Shown: positions 27,923 to 38,580, counted from the first letter of the stretch. The stretch: 64,000 nucleotides of DNA from Flavobacterium rakeshii (GCF_009741375.1 NZ_WOWP01000011.1:124001-188000); one strand, 5' to 3'. Numbers and translations: made by a program. Notes: a model not told the origin generated them from the letters alone.

Positions 27923-28468
27923 TTATAATTCACTCCTAAGTTTCATTACATAGTGAGCTACCTGCCAACGCTCTTCCTGACTTAACTGGTTAGCATGAGA
28001 ACCCATACTATTAAGACCGTAAGTAACTACATGAAACACACTTCCTTCAGTAATTTGCCTGTCTTTGTAGTTAGGCACACCAAGGAATTTTTCTCTTTTT
28101 ACCAGGTTTCCTTTACCATCACCTTTATCACCGTGACAAACTGCACAGTAAATTGTGAAAAGCTGTTCAGCTCTTGGTAAGTCAACTTCAGCACTGTCAA
28201 GAGGAGATACTGAGTTAGCTTTAGCTAATTCGTAACCTTCAGTACTATTTTCATATTCGTATGGAGTAAATCCTCTTGGTATAGACCCTTCAGCAGGAAG
28301 CTGACCTTCTTTACCGTTAGCGAAAGTTGGAACCTCAGAATAAGTTTCATAAGGAACCGGCTCATACATATTTGGAAAATACTGGTAGTTTGGACGTGAT
28401 TTATCGAAGCAGGAAGTAGCTACTGCCGACACACATGCCAATAATGCTATTTTATATAATGCTTTCAT
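27923..28468 (-). CDS. actE: Alternative complex III subunit ActE (mono-heme cytochrome c lipoprotein)
   Basis: 181 residues from the chosen start (MKALYKIALLACVSAVATSC). Lipobox Cys is C20. One CxxCH heme site, C108-H112 (CAVCH), with M155 a plausible distal ligand. This peripheral cytochrome passes electrons from ACIII towards the oxidase on the periplasmic side. A longer frame to 28489 would overlap the actD stop and spoil the signal peptide, so the shorter start is used; it leaves a 7-nt gap to actD. Confidence 0.92.
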   Translation of the reverse strand: MKALYKIALLACVSAVATSCFDKSRPNYQYFPNMYEPVPYETYSEVPTFANGKEGQLPAEGSIPRGFTPYEYENSTEGYELAKANSVSPLDSAEVDLPRAEQLFTIYCAVCHGDKGDGKGNLVKREKFLGVPNYKDRQITEGSVFHVVTYGLNSMGSHANQLSQEERWQVAHYVMKLRSEL

Positions 28469-28475
28469 ATCTCTC

Positions 28476-29000
28476 TTAATGCTTTTCAATTACTTTTACT
28501 TCCACAGCTCCTGTGTTCTCAAAGAATGAAACCATCTGGTCTACATCACCGTGAACAGAAACTTCCATTAAAAAATGGTCATCTGTAGTTCTTACATCCG
28601 GGTTCTCTGCTTCTTTAAATGGCCATAATTTACTTCTCATATAGAAAGTAATTACCATTAAGTGAGCTGCGAAGAATACTGTCATTTCAAACATTACCGG
28701 AACGAATGCAGGCATGTTTTGAATGAAACTGAAACTTGGCTTACCACCAATATCCTGTGGCCAGTCTACAATCATAATGTAGTATAACATAGATGTAGCA
28801 ACAGATAAACCTACTAAACCATATAAGAAAGAGCAAATAGCTAATCTTGTAGGAGCAAGACCCATGGCCTTATCTAACCCGTGAACCGGGAAAGGTGTAT
28901 AAACTTCTTCAATGTGATGATGAGCAGCACGCGTTTGCTTAACGGCATCCATCAGGATATCATCATCATTGTATAGTACATGTATAACTTTATTACTCAT
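28476..29000 (-). CDS. actD: Alternative complex III subunit ActD (DUF3341)
   Basis: 174 residues. Two transmembrane helices (about 56-78 and 98-122) after a soluble N-terminal part (EEVYTPFPVHGLDKAMGL is the DUF3341 signature). In solved ACIII structures ActD is a membrane subunit without cofactors that packs against ActC/ActF. It is tightly linked: 5 nt from actC and 7 nt before actE. Confidence 0.92.
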   Translation of the reverse strand: MSNKVIHVLYNDDDILMDAVKQTRAAHHHIEEVYTPFPVHGLDKAMGLAPTRLAICSFLYGLVGLSVATSMLYYIMIVDWPQDIGGKPSFSFIQNMPAFVPVMFEMTVFFAAHLMVITFYMRSKLWPFKEAENPDVRTTDDHFLMEVSVHGDVDQMVSFFENTGAVEVKVIEKH

Positions 29001-29005
29001 GATTC

Positions 29006-30424
29006 TTAATGATTATCTGAATGTGAATGATTGTTGTGTCCTTCCTGATCTCTTAATTTCTTGTACTTCTCACTTGAAGTTTTCATGATAGATTTTACCT
29101 CTGCCTGTGCAATTACAGGGAAACTTCTTGAGTAAAGTAAGAATAATACAAAGAAGAAACCAATTGTACCAATGAAGAAACCTGCATCTACAAATGTAGG
29201 CTGGAACATAGTCCATGATGATGGCAGGTAATCTCTGTGAAGTGAGGTAACGATAATTACGAAACGCTCAAACCACATACCAATGTTTACCACGATAGAG
29301 ATAATAAACGATGCCATGATACTAGTTCTGATCTTTTTAGACCACATAACCTGTGGAGAAACAACGTTACAAGTCATCATTAATAGGTATGACCACCAGT
29401 AAGGACCTGTTGCTCTGTTAAGGAATGCATATTGCTCGTATTCAACTCCAGAATACCATGCAATAAATAACTCAGTAATATAAGCTGTACCAACAATCGA
29501 ACCTGTAATCATGATAATGATATTCATAAGCTCAATGTGCTGTATTGTAATGTAAGCTTCAAGGTTTGATACCTTCCTCATAATGATAAGAAGCGTGTTT
29601 ACCATCGCGAATCCTGAGAAGATCGCACCGGCAACGAAGTATGGAGGAAGAATTGTAGTGTGCCATCCCGGTATAACCGAAGTAGCAAAGTCAAACGATA
29701 CGATAGTGTGTACAGAAAGTACAAGAGGAGTTGCTAAACCGGCAAGTACAAGAGAAACCTCTTCAAAACGCTGCCAGTCTTTTGCTCTACCACTCCATCC
29801 GAAACTAACGATCGAGTATACTCTTTTTGTGAAAGGAGTTACAGCTCTGTCACGAAGCATTGCAAAGTCAGGTAATAAACCTGTCCACCAGAAAACAAGT
29901 GATACAGAAAGATAAGTAGAAATTGCAAATACGTCCCAAAGTAGAGGTGAGTTAAAGTTAACCCAAAGTGAACCGAACTGGTTAGGAACCGGCATTACCC
30001 AGTAAGCTAACCAAGGGCGACCCATGTGGAATACAGGGAACATTGCTGCCTGAATTACCGAGAAGATGGTCATCGCCTCTGCAGAACGGTTAATCGCCAT
30101 TCTCCACTTTTGACGGAATAATAATAATACTGCTGAAATTAGTGTTCCGGCGTGACCGATACCAACCCACCAAACGAAGTTAGTAATATCCCAGGCCCAG
30201 CCAACTGTTTTATTTGAACCCCAAGTACCGATACCTGTTCCAACTGTGTAAGCCACACAACCTACACCCCATAGGAAAGCTGCCAAAGCGATCGAGAATA
30301 CAATCCACCATTGCTTATTTGCCCTGCCTTCCACCGGTGCTGCAACATCTACTGTTACATCGTGAAAATTTTTATCACCTATAACTAAAGGTTTTCTAAT
30401 GGGTGCTTCGTAATGAGACGACAT
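29006..30424 (-). CDS. actC: Alternative complex III subunit ActC (NrfD family)
   Basis: 472 residues, ten predicted transmembrane helices, NrfD/polysulfide-reductase fold. ActC holds the quinol-binding site next to the ActB iron-sulfur chain and a proposed proton path. Family segments include GIGHAGTLISAVLLLFRQKWR near residue 95 and HTIVSFDFATSVIPGWHTT near 240. The C-terminus ends in a His/Asn-rich tail. 38 nt after actB. Confidence 0.94.
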   Translation of the reverse strand: MSSHYEAPIRKPLVIGDKNFHDVTVDVAAPVEGRANKQWWIVFSIALAAFLWGVGCVAYTVGTGIGTWGSNKTVGWAWDITNFVWWVGIGHAGTLISAVLLLFRQKWRMAINRSAEAMTIFSVIQAAMFPVFHMGRPWLAYWVMPVPNQFGSLWVNFNSPLLWDVFAISTYLSVSLVFWWTGLLPDFAMLRDRAVTPFTKRVYSIVSFGWSGRAKDWQRFEEVSLVLAGLATPLVLSVHTIVSFDFATSVIPGWHTTILPPYFVAGAIFSGFAMVNTLLIIMRKVSNLEAYITIQHIELMNIIIMITGSIVGTAYITELFIAWYSGVEYEQYAFLNRATGPYWWSYLLMMTCNVVSPQVMWSKKIRTSIMASFIISIVVNIGMWFERFVIIVTSLHRDYLPSSWTMFQPTFVDAGFFIGTIGFFFVLFLLYSRSFPVIAQAEVKSIMKTSSEKYKKLRDQEGHNNHSHSDNH

Positions 30425-30462
30425 AATCCTTTATATTGTTTCTTATTAATACTTATTTGATT

Positions 30463-33400
30463 TTAGGTGTTTCTTACTTTAACCTGGAAGAATACGTTAG
30501 GCTGAGTACCTACATGCTCCAGTAGGTGATACATCCTGTCATCTTCTTTAAGTTTAGTAACTGTGTCCTCTGGGTTATTGATATCCCCGAATACTAGTGC
30601 TCCAGATCCACAAGCTTCTGAACAAGCTGTTGAGAATTCATCCTTAGCAACCGGACGACCTTCTCTCTTAGCTTTTAAGATTGTTGCCTGAGTCATTTGT
30701 AAACATAGAGAACATTTCTCCATTACACCTCTAGAACGTACGTTAACATCAGGGTTAAGAACCATACGTCCTAAATCGTCATTCATATGGTAATCAAACT
30801 CACTGTTCTTGTTGTAAAGGAACCAGTTGAAACGACGTACTTTGTAAGGACAGTTGTTTGCACAGTAACGAGTACCCACACAACGGTTGTAAGCCATGTG
30901 GTTTTGACCCTGACGACCGTGTGATGTAGCCGCTACCGGACATACAGTTTCACATGGTGCGTGGTTACAGTGCTGACAGAATACCGGCTGGAATGCAACC
31001 TGTGGATTTTCTGCCGGATCTTCCATAGCGTTAAATGTACTGATAGAGTTCATTAAGCCGGAAGTATTTTCTTTAAGCTCTACATCCTCTGCAAAAGTCT
31101 CTTCAGAAGAGTAGTATCTATCGATACGTAACCAGTGCATATCACGGCTTCTTCTAACTTCAGACTTACCTACAACCGGAACGTTGTTTTCAGAGTGACA
31201 AGCTATAACACAAGCCCCACAACCCGTACACGCATTAAGGTCGATTGATAAGTTAAAGTGGTGACCTACTGTTCTGTCAAAAGACTCCCATAAGTCAACC
31301 GAAGTAGAAGCTACTTCACTGTGATCTAAAGAAACCTGAGGAAGTTCATTCCATTCAGAAGCATCTTTAGTATTAAATATCTCAAGGGTAGTTTCTTTTA
31401 CGATATCTCCTCTACCCATTAATGTTTTTTGTAACTGTAAACAAGCAAACTCGTGGTCACCGTTTCCTTTAGAGATTTTAGCCGACTGGAATGAGTTGAA
31501 GTTTTTGTACACAGGGTAAGCATTGATACCTACCTGCATTTCCTGCTTCATTGCCGCTGTACGACCATAACCTAAAGAAAGACCTAATGTACCTACTGCC
31601 TGACCCGGCTGGATCATTACAGGAACATTTTCAAGTTTTACTCCGTTTACCTCAAGAGTAGCATAGCTACCGTTAAGACCACCATTAGCAACATGGTAAT
31701 TTTCAAGCCCAAGCTTTTCAGCATCAGCTTTAGCAACTGTTACATAGTTATCCCAAGATGCTCTTGTGATTGGATCAGGAAACTCCTGTAACCATGGGTT
31801 GTTAGCCTGTTGACCATCACCCATACCTGTTTTAGTATAAAGTACAAGCTCAAAATCTCCTGCAGCTTTAGCACCTGCTAATGCACTTGCAGCACCACCA
31901 AAATCGGCAGCACCCGCAGTAAGAGCAGGAACGTTTTCTGAAACAGAAATACCATCGTGAACTAATTGGTTCCATGATTTCCCTGTAAAGAACTCAGAAG
32001 AAGAAGCTTTTAAATATTCGTAGTAAGATTGCGAGTTACCACTCCAGCTTAATAAAGCATCCTGAAGTTGTTTTGTATCAAACAAAGGACGGATAGTTGG
32101 CTGAGTAACACTGTAAGTACCTTTTGTGATAACCACATCACCCCAAGACTCAAGATAATGAGGGGCAGCAACAGCCACAGTAGTATGAGCTGCGGTTTCA
32201 TCCTCTTTCATAGAGAATGCAACAGAAAGTTTTACCTTACCTAAAGCCGCTTTAAATTCAGCTCCGTTTGGCAGAGTATAAACAGGGTTAACACCACTCA
32301 TGATAAGCGCGCTAACACTCCCTGCTTTAATATCATTGATAAGCGCCTGTACTTGTTTAGCATCACCTTTACGGATGTAACGAGCCTCTTCCGGCTTGAA
32401 TGCCTCACTTTGAAGCGCCTGGTTAATTGCAATTACAAGAAGCTGAGCATTAACATCATCTAAACCTGTCATCACAACACCTTTAGATCCGGCAGCTTTT
32501 AACTGCTTAGCAGCCTTCTTAACCTCTGCAGCATATTTCTCACCTACAGCAGGAACGCTTACAGAAGAACCTGTAACCTCATTATATAAATGAACTAATG
32601 CGTGTTTTTGTTGAGTAACAGTTAAAGGTATACGCTTATCCGCATTAGAACCTGACAGAGTAAGATTTGCCTCCATCTGGATATGCTTAGACATTTTACC
32701 CTGTTTCGGGATACGCTTACCGGCATAACCAGTATCATACCCTCCACCTTGCCAGTCACCCAGGAAATCTGCCCCAACAGCAACAATAACATCAGCACTT
32801 GAAAGATCGTAATTAGCTAAAGCTCTCTCACCATAAACAGTTTGGTAAGCATCCAGAGCTTCAGACGAAGAAACTGAATCATAAACAACATGCTTAAAGT
32901 TCGCATACTTAGCACCAAATTCAGCAATAAGCTTATCTGTAGACGGGCTAGCCATAGTGTTAGTTAATAAAACTACCTGACCACCGCTTGCAGCAGCTTC
33001 TGCTAAACCAGCTTTAACCCTGGTATCAACCTCTTCCCATGAAGCCGGCTTACCAGCAACCATCGGCTGCTTTAAACGCATGCTGTCATAAAGAGAAAGA
33101 ACAGAGGCATAAACCCTTGCGTTAGCACTAATGCCCGAACCAGGCATCCTGTTATTCTCAACCTTAATTGGCCTACCCTCACGGGTTTTGATTAATATGT
33201 TTGCAAAATCAAAACCATCCGCTATTGTAGTTGCATAGTAATCTGCAACACCCGGAATGATTTCCTCTGGTTGAACCACATAAGGAATCGACTTAATTAC
33301 TGGTCCTTCACATGCTGCAAGAGAAGCTGCAGCAGTACTGAACCCGACATATTTCAAAAAGTCACGACGGCTTGTTGAAGAAGAAGACATAGCCTCTTCA

Positions 33401-33522
33401 TTACCAAGAAATTCATCAGTAGGAATCTCCTCAACAAACTCATTGTTTCTTAGCGTCTCAACAATAGAACTGTTTTCGTTCAGCTCTTCAACACTTTGCC
33501 AGTATTTTTTGTTTGATGCCAT
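30463..33522 (-). CDS. actB: Alternative complex III subunit ActB (molybdopterin-oxidoreductase-like and iron-sulfur fusion)
   Basis: 1019 residues. An N-terminal twin-arginine-type signal (SRRDFLKYVGFSTAAA, near residue 52) is placed unusually far in, as in the family annotated 'TAT-variant-translocated'. Residues 60-740 resemble a molybdopterin oxidoreductase that has lost its cofactor. The C-terminal third is a ferredoxin-like subunit with four Cys clusters: CTGCGACVIAC near 762, CQHCNHAPCETVCP near 847, CVGTRYCANNCP near 880, and CSLC/CSEAC near 936-968. It carries electrons from quinol in ActC to the ActA hemes. Between actA (33 nt) and actC. Confidence 0.95.
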   Translation of the reverse strand: MASNKKYWQSVEELNENSSIVETLRNNEFVEEIPTDEFLGNEEAMSSSSTSRRDFLKYVGFSTAAASLAACEGPVIKSIPYVVQPEEIIPGVADYYATTIADGFDFANILIKTREGRPIKVENNRMPGSGISANARVYASVLSLYDSMRLKQPMVAGKPASWEEVDTRVKAGLAEAAASGGQVVLLTNTMASPSTDKLIAEFGAKYANFKHVVYDSVSSSEALDAYQTVYGERALANYDLSSADVIVAVGADFLGDWQGGGYDTGYAGKRIPKQGKMSKHIQMEANLTLSGSNADKRIPLTVTQQKHALVHLYNEVTGSSVSVPAVGEKYAAEVKKAAKQLKAAGSKGVVMTGLDDVNAQLLVIAINQALQSEAFKPEEARYIRKGDAKQVQALINDIKAGSVSALIMSGVNPVYTLPNGAEFKAALGKVKLSVAFSMKEDETAAHTTVAVAAPHYLESWGDVVITKGTYSVTQPTIRPLFDTKQLQDALLSWSGNSQSYYEYLKASSSEFFTGKSWNQLVHDGISVSENVPALTAGAADFGGAASALAGAKAAGDFELVLYTKTGMGDGQQANNPWLQEFPDPITRASWDNYVTVAKADAEKLGLENYHVANGGLNGSYATLEVNGVKLENVPVMIQPGQAVGTLGLSLGYGRTAAMKQEMQVGINAYPVYKNFNSFQSAKISKGNGDHEFACLQLQKTLMGRGDIVKETTLEIFNTKDASEWNELPQVSLDHSEVASTSVDLWESFDRTVGHHFNLSIDLNACTGCGACVIACHSENNVPVVGKSEVRRSRDMHWLRIDRYYSSEETFAEDVELKENTSGLMNSISTFNAMEDPAENPQVAFQPVFCQHCNHAPCETVCPVAATSHGRQGQNHMAYNRCVGTRYCANNCPYKVRRFNWFLYNKNSEFDYHMNDDLGRMVLNPDVNVRSRGVMEKCSLCLQMTQATILKAKREGRPVAKDEFSTACSEACGSGALVFGDINNPEDTVTKLKEDDRMYHLLEHVGTQPNVFFQVKVRNT

Positions 33523-33555
33523 GTTGTATATAGATATTAGCTTCTTAAAAATTGA

Positions 33556-34881
33556 TTAATAGTGACATTTTCCACACTCTGTACCTCCCATGTTGGCAGC
33601 TGTAAGCTTCTGCACACCATATTTCTTAGCAAGTTCGTCGTGGATTTTTTTGTAGTAGTCGTTACCTTCTACTTTCACATTTGTCTCACGGTGACAGTTA
33701 ATACACCAGCCCATTGTTAACGGAGCGTTTTGTTTCATAATCTCAAACGTCTCAACAGGACCGTGACATGTTTGACATTCAACACCTGCTACAGAAACGT
33801 GCTGAGAGTGATTGAAGTAAACAAAGTCAGGAAGATTATGAATTCTAACCCATTTAACCGGTTTAGTTTTACCTGTGTATTGTTGTGCAGATTTATCCCA
33901 ACCTACAGCGTCGTATAGTTTTTGGATTTCTGCAGTATAGAATTCTTTAGAATATTCAACATAAGTAGAATCTTTACTACCTGAGAACTCAGAAATGTTT
34001 TTATGACAGTTCATACAAACATTAAGAGATGGTATACCCGAAGTTTTACTTACCCTTGCAGAAGAGTGACAGTATTTACAATCGATACCGTTTTCACCTG
34101 CGTGAATTTTATGAGAGAAATGTATTGGCTGAATTGGTTCGTAACCCTGATCAACACCAATTTGCATTAAGTAACCATAAAGGAAGTATGCACCTGATAA
34201 CAACAACAGGATTGAAGTAACCAATACAAGGAACTGGTTTCTTGCATAAGCCTGCCAAAAAGATACTGTATTTCCTTTTTTAGAAACATCAACACCGTTT
34301 GCAGCAGCAACTTTCCTTAATGTACTGTTCACAAGAACAAGCATAACAATAAGAACTAAAAGAACAAGAACTAACGCCCCAAGAATTAAATTATTAGAAG
34401 CTCCACCTTCCTGAGCGACAGGTTCACCACCAGCAGTCTTTTTCTCAACAACAGGAGCAGGCTGCGATGTATAAGCAAGTATATTATCTATATCCCCTGT
34501 AGACAACTGAGGAAACGGAGTCATTACCTGATTATTGTTTTCAGCAAACAACTTTACAGCTGCCGCATCACCTGATTTAATTAGCTCACTACTGTTATGA
34601 ATCCATTTGTAAAGCCACTCACGATCATGCTTATCAGCAACACCTCTTAGAGCAGGACCTGTCATTTTGCCATCAAGCTTGTGACATGCAGCACATAATG
34701 AATTGAACAATTCTTTACCTTTTGCCGGATCTCCGGCACCTGCCGAAGCCGCAGCTTCCTGACCTGCATCAGCCGCCGGAGCAGCGTCTTGCGCGTAAGA
34801 AGCAAATGAGAATGAGAGCGATAAAGCTAAACAGAAAAATAAAATTCTCGAAAACGAAGTATGGTTACCCACTTTTTTCAT
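33556..34881 (-). CDS. actA: Alternative complex III subunit ActA with fused mono-heme cytochrome c domain
   Basis: 441 residues. A signal peptide ends near residue 30. A class I cytochrome c domain with CAACH (C63-H67) comes first, then a transmembrane helix at 165-184, a second at 217-238, and a periplasmic pentaheme ActA domain with CKYCH (268), CMNCH (289), CQTCH (369), CINCH (393) and CGKCH (436): six c-type hemes in all. It takes electrons from the ActB clusters. The extra N-terminal cytochrome is absent from minimal ActA proteins. First gene of the operon, with an 85-nt leader. Confidence 0.93.
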   Translation of the reverse strand: MKKVGNHTSFSRILFFCLALSLSFSFASYAQDAAPAADAGQEAAASAGAGDPAKGKELFNSLCAACHKLDGKMTGPALRGVADKHDREWLYKWIHNSSELIKSGDAAAVKLFAENNNQVMTPFPQLSTGDIDNILAYTSQPAPVVEKKTAGGEPVAQEGGASNNLILGALVLVLLVLIVMLVLVNSTLRKVAAANGVDVSKKGNTVSFWQAYARNQFLVLVTSILLLLSGAYFLYGYLMQIGVDQGYEPIQPIHFSHKIHAGENGIDCKYCHSSARVSKTSGIPSLNVCMNCHKNISEFSGSKDSTYVEYSKEFYTAEIQKLYDAVGWDKSAQQYTGKTKPVKWVRIHNLPDFVYFNHSQHVSVAGVECQTCHGPVETFEIMKQNAPLTMGWCINCHRETNVKVEGNDYYKKIHDELAKKYGVQKLTAANMGGTECGKCHY

Positions 34882-34965
34882 ATTAAAAAATGATTATCGA
34901 CTTAAATTGGTATAGTTTTTAAGGGTATACCTGAATGAATTTGTATACTTTTTTAAAAACTCCCA

Positions 34966-34995
34966 CAAAAATACGACTTATGTACTATTCTCAAA
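34966..34995 (-). promoter_or_regulatory. act-cta operon promoter (TTTG-N18-TATTTTTG)
   Basis: TTTG (34995-34992) and TATTTTTG (34973-34966) are spaced 18 nt on the minus strand, a good Bacteroidota promoter about 85 nt upstream of actA. The long AT-rich leader (34882-34960) shows no hairpin or other element I can name. Confidence 0.6.
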
Positions 34996-35070
34996 CCTTA
35001 ATTAAATCTTAAAGCATAATTTATAACAATTCTAAATAAATATATTCTAACGAGATTTTGTAATAAATCG

Positions 35071-35078
35071 TAATTTTG
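35071..35078 (+). promoter_or_regulatory. -7 element (TAATTTTG) of the SPOR protein gene
   Basis: TAATTTTG fits TAnnTTTG and lies 19 nt before the ATG at 35098. The -33 region is poorly matched. Confidence 0.45.
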
Positions 35079-35097
35079 CATCCAAACCCTATTCATT

Positions 35098-35487
35098 ATG
35101 AGAATTTTAAAAATAAACGCCCTAAAAATAGCTGCAGTTTTTCTTACTTTTTATTCTTTAGAAAGTACTGCCCAACAACAGGAAAATCCTATCTCTCAGG
35201 ACCCCAAATTTGAGCAATTACTAAATGAAAAAAGAAAACTGAATTCAAACATCGATATTAACGACCGATACAAGATTCAGATTTACTATGGTGAGAACAG
35301 TAATGCCCGAAAAACATTAGCTGAATTTAAAAAAGAATACCAAGATTTAGACGGTACAATAATATTTGAAAGCCCAACCTACAAAGTATGGGTAGGCAGC
35401 TTTAAATCACGCATAGAAGCCGAAAGACAGCTTGTAAAGGTAAAAGAGAAATACCCTTACGCCTTATTGATAAAACCAAGCAAATAA
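35098..35487 (+). CDS. Exported SPOR domain protein
   Basis: 129 residues. A signal peptide (residues 1-25, KIAAVFLTFYSLESTAQ) precedes a single SPOR domain at about 60-129: DRYKIQIYYGENSNARKTL, then YKVWVGSFKSRIEAERQL and a final YALLIKPSK. SPOR domains bind denuded glycan strands of peptidoglycan, often at division sites. With no other domain, it may be a periplasmic peptidoglycan-binding accessory. It is monocistronic, between the act operon and the infB terminator. Confidence 0.9.
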   Translation: MRILKINALKIAAVFLTFYSLESTAQQQENPISQDPKFEQLLNEKRKLNSNIDINDRYKIQIYYGENSNARKTLAEFKKEYQDLDGTIIFESPTYKVWVGSFKSRIEAERQLVKVKEKYPYALLIKPSK

Positions 35488-35501
35488 CAGCTCATAAATA
35501 A

Positions 35502-35536
35502 TAAAAAAAGCCCTGACAAAGTCAGGGCTTTTTTTA
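35502..35536 (+). terminator. Intrinsic terminator of the SPOR gene
   Basis: AAAGCCCTGAC and GTCAGGGCTTT arms around a 3-nt AAA loop, flanked by A and T tracts. Confidence 0.88.
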
Positions 35537-35573
35537 TTTCATAGAGAAGCAACTCCCAAACAATATGTCAAAA

Positions 35574-35605
35574 CAAAAAAGTCCGACCAATGGCCGGACT
35601 TTTTG
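35574..35605 (-). terminator. Intrinsic terminator of the rimP-nusA-infB operon
   Basis: AAAAAGTCCG and CGGACTTTTT arms with a short loop, 18 nt past the infB stop on the minus strand. Confidence 0.85.
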
Positions 35606-35622
35606 TCACATATAAACTCTTA

Positions 35623-38580
35623 TTATTTAAGTGTCTTTTTAACTTCAACCTCCTGGAATGCTTCAATAACATCACCAATTTGGATATCGTTATAGTTTTT
35701 AACCTGCATACCACAATCATAACCTTTAGACACCTCTTTAACGTCATCTTTAAATCGCTTAAGGGTAGCAAGCTCTCCGGTATAGATAACCACACCATCC
35801 CTGATAAGACGGATTTTAGAGCTTCTGTATATCTTACCATCTGTAACCATACATCCGGCAATAGTACCCACTTTAGAGATTTTGAATGTTTCACGGATTT
35901 CTGCAGTACCGGTAACCTCTTCTTTAAGCTCCGGAGAAAGCATACCTTCCATAGCATCCTTAACATCATCAATAGCATCATAGATGATAGAGTAGTTTCT
36001 GATATCGATTTCCTCTTTCTCTGCAAGTTGCTTAGCACTACCCATTGGTCTTACGTTAAATCCGATGATAATCGCATCTGAAGCCGAAGCTAACAACACG
36101 TCAGACTCTGTAATAGCACCTACACCTTTATGTATGATATTGATTTGAATTTCTTCTGTAGACAGTTTAGAGAACGAGTCAGATAATGCCTCAACCGAAC
36201 CATCCACGTCACCTTTAAGGATAATGTTAAGCTCTTTGAACTGACCTAAAGCAATCCTACGTCCAATCTCAGCAAGCGTAATGTGACGCTGAGTACGTAC
36301 TGCCTGCTCACGTAGTAACTGAGTACGTTTTGCAGCAATTTGCTTAGCCTCTTTCTCATCTTCAAACACGTTGAACTTATCACCCGCTGTTGGCGCACCA
36401 TCAAGACCAAGTAGCGATACCGGTGTTGACGGACCTGCCTCCTGAAGGCTGTTTCCGCGTTCATCGTGCATTGCTTTTACTTTACCATGGTGTTTACCTG
36501 CAAGTACATAATCACCTACTTTTAGAGTACCACCCTGTACAAGTACAGTAGCCACATAACCCCTACCTTTATCAAGGAAAGCCTCAACCACAGTACCAAC
36601 TGCAGGCTTATCCGGGTTAGCTTTAAGATCAAGGATCTCTGCCTCAAGTAATACTTTTTCAAGTAATTCTTTCACACCTAAACCTGTTTTTGCAGATATA
36701 TCGTGTGACTGAATTTTACCACCCCAGTCTTCCACTAACAGGTTCATACCTGCTAAGCGTTCTTTAATTTTATCCGGGTTAGCTGTTGGTTTATCAACTT
36801 TGTTGATTGCAAATATAATTGGCACACCTGCCGCCTGAGCGTGGTTGATTGCCTCTTTTGTTTGCGGCATGATATCGTCATCCGCAGCAATTACGATAAT
36901 AGCGATATCTGTTACCTGAGCACCACGCGCACGCATCGCGGTAAACGCCTCGTGACCCGGTGTATCAAGGAATGCGATTTTCTGTCCGCTTTCAAGAGTT
37001 ACTCCATAAGCACCAATGTGTTGTGTAATACCTCCCGACTCACCTGCAATTACATTTTCCTTACGGATGTAGTCAAGTAACGACGTTTTACCGTGGTCAA
37101 CGTGACCCATTACTGTAACGATAGGTGCCCTGAACTGTAAATCTTCTTCTTTATCTTCTACAACCTCTATTGACTCTTCAATATCAGCTGTTGTAATTTT
37201 AACTTCATAACCAAACTCATCAGCAACAATAGTAAGTGTTTCAGCATCTAAACGCTGGTTCATACTCACCATGATACCTAACGACATACATACAGAGATA
37301 ACCTTAGTAATAGGCACATCCATCATACTTGCAATTTCACCTACAGTAACAAACTCTGTTACTTTAAGCACTTTGCTTCCTTCTTCAAGCTGTTTTTGCT
37401 CGTCATCAGTACGCTGACGGTGTGTTTCACGCTTATCTCTTCTGTACTTAGCTGCTTTAGACTTGCTACCTTTACCCTGAAGCTTTTCAAGGGTTTCTCT
37501 AATTTGGTTTTTAACTTCTTCTTCGGTAGGCTCTACTTTGTTAACAATAGCCTGGCGTTTGTTGTTGCCTCTGTTATTATTGTTACCAAATCTGTTACCG
37601 CTACCTTGTCTGTTACCACCCTGGTTATTTCCTCCCTGTTGGTTACCGCCCTGGTTGTTGTTATTACCACCCTGACCACCACCCTGAGGTTTGGTAGTTA
37701 TTCTCTTTCTCTTATTCTTATTATTGTTATTTCCGCCGCCCTGGTTGTTATTGCCGCCTTTATTATCTTTTTTAGGCTCTTCTTTTTTCTTCTTAGCTTT
37801 TTCGAATTGGGAAAGATCTATGGTTTTACCTGTAAAGGTAGTACCGCTAAGTTTTTGATATTGTGTTTTAATAACATCCTCTACAGGCGTTGCTCCTTCA
37901 CCTTCTTTTGGCGTTTCCTGCTTAGGTGCCTGTTGTTTTGGAGCTTCCTGCTTAGGCGCATGTTGCGGCTTATCCTGTTTTTTATGTTTAACAGGTTGCT
38001 CCTGCTGTTTTGCAGGCTGCTGCTCTTTTGCTTTTGGAGCTTCCTGCTTTGGCACAGGTGTTTCCTCAGGTTTTTTAACCTCTTCTTGTGCTTTCACAGG
38101 TTCCGGTTGTTTTACAGGCTCCTCTTTAGCTTTTGAAGCTTCCTCTTTAGGAGCAGTTTCCTGCACAGGTTCCTCCACAGTGTCTGAAGATTGCTGCTGA
38201 GCCTTTTTATCAGAATTAAGATCTATTTTACCCACTGCTACCGGACCGGATATACTCGCTCTTGCACGGATTACTTCCTGCCTTTGCTTTTCTTCCTCTT
38301 CCTGCTGCTTACGTTTCTCTTCTAACTCACGCTCCCTCTCCAGCCTTAGAGCCTCCTTCTCCTTCCTTTTCTCTTCACTCACTTCAAGAGAAGCCTCTTT
38401 CTTACCTTTATCGGCAGAAAACTGGTTAATAAGAGCTTTATATTCCTCGTTGGATATTTTAGCGTTAGGGGTAGCATCAATATTATGCCCCTTATCCTTA
38501 AGAAACTCAACAGCCCTGTCCAGCGAAATGTTTAATTCTCTTAAAACTTTATTTAATCTTATTACTCTTTCTTCAGACAT
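35623..38580 (-). CDS. infB: Translation initiation factor IF-2
   Basis: 985 residues. An IF2_N domain (residues 1-55), then about 330 residues of low-complexity linker: Glu/Lys/Arg-rich (70-115), Pro/Gln/Lys/Glu-rich (130-250) and Gly/Asn/Gln-rich (275-350). A second IF2_N domain follows near 400-475. The GTPase domain starts near 485, with [22 protein letters not shown] and NKVD, followed by domains II, III and IV. It places initiator fMet-tRNA on the 30S subunit. Last gene of the rimP-nusA-infB operon, 57 nt after nusA. Confidence 0.97.
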   Translation of the reverse strand: MSEERVIRLNKVLRELNISLDRAVEFLKDKGHNIDATPNAKISNEEYKALINQFSADKGKKEASLEVSEEKRKEKEALRLERERELEEKRKQQEEEEKQRQEVIRARASISGPVAVGKIDLNSDKKAQQQSSDTVEEPVQETAPKEEASKAKEEPVKQPEPVKAQEEVKKPEETPVPKQEAPKAKEQQPAKQQEQPVKHKKQDKPQHAPKQEAPKQQAPKQETPKEGEGATPVEDVIKTQYQKLSGTTFTGKTIDLSQFEKAKKKKEEPKKDNKGGNNNQGGGNNNNKNKRKRITTKPQGGGQGGNNNNQGGNQQGGNNQGGNRQGSGNRFGNNNNRGNNKRQAIVNKVEPTEEEVKNQIRETLEKLQGKGSKSKAAKYRRDKRETHRQRTDDEQKQLEEGSKVLKVTEFVTVGEIASMMDVPITKVISVCMSLGIMVSMNQRLDAETLTIVADEFGYEVKITTADIEESIEVVEDKEEDLQFRAPIVTVMGHVDHGKTSLLDYIRKENVIAGESGGITQHIGAYGVTLESGQKIAFLDTPGHEAFTAMRARGAQVTDIAIIVIAADDDIMPQTKEAINHAQAAGVPIIFAINKVDKPTANPDKIKERLAGMNLLVEDWGGKIQSHDISAKTGLGVKELLEKVLLEAEILDLKANPDKPAVGTVVEAFLDKGRGYVATVLVQGGTLKVGDYVLAGKHHGKVKAMHDERGNSLQEAGPSTPVSLLGLDGAPTAGDKFNVFEDEKEAKQIAAKRTQLLREQAVRTQRHITLAEIGRRIALGQFKELNIILKGDVDGSVEALSDSFSKLSTEEIQINIIHKGVGAITESDVLLASASDAIIIGFNVRPMGSAKQLAEKEEIDIRNYSIIYDAIDDVKDAMEGMLSPELKEEVTGTAEIRETFKISKVGTIAGCMVTDGKIYRSSKIRLIRDGVVIYTGELATLKRFKDDVKEVSKGYDCGMQVKNYNDIQIGDVIEAFQEVEVKKTLK

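Noticed and set aside
35568..36038. 156-codon minus-strand frame at the end of infB
   Set aside because: It overlaps infB in another frame and the operon terminator; composition is Leu/Lys/Arg biased with no recognisable domain.
37396..38136. 246-codon plus-strand frame opposite infB
   Set aside because: It mirrors the low-complexity IF-2 linker; the product is a Leu/Phe/Ser-rich string with no domain, and infB is certain.
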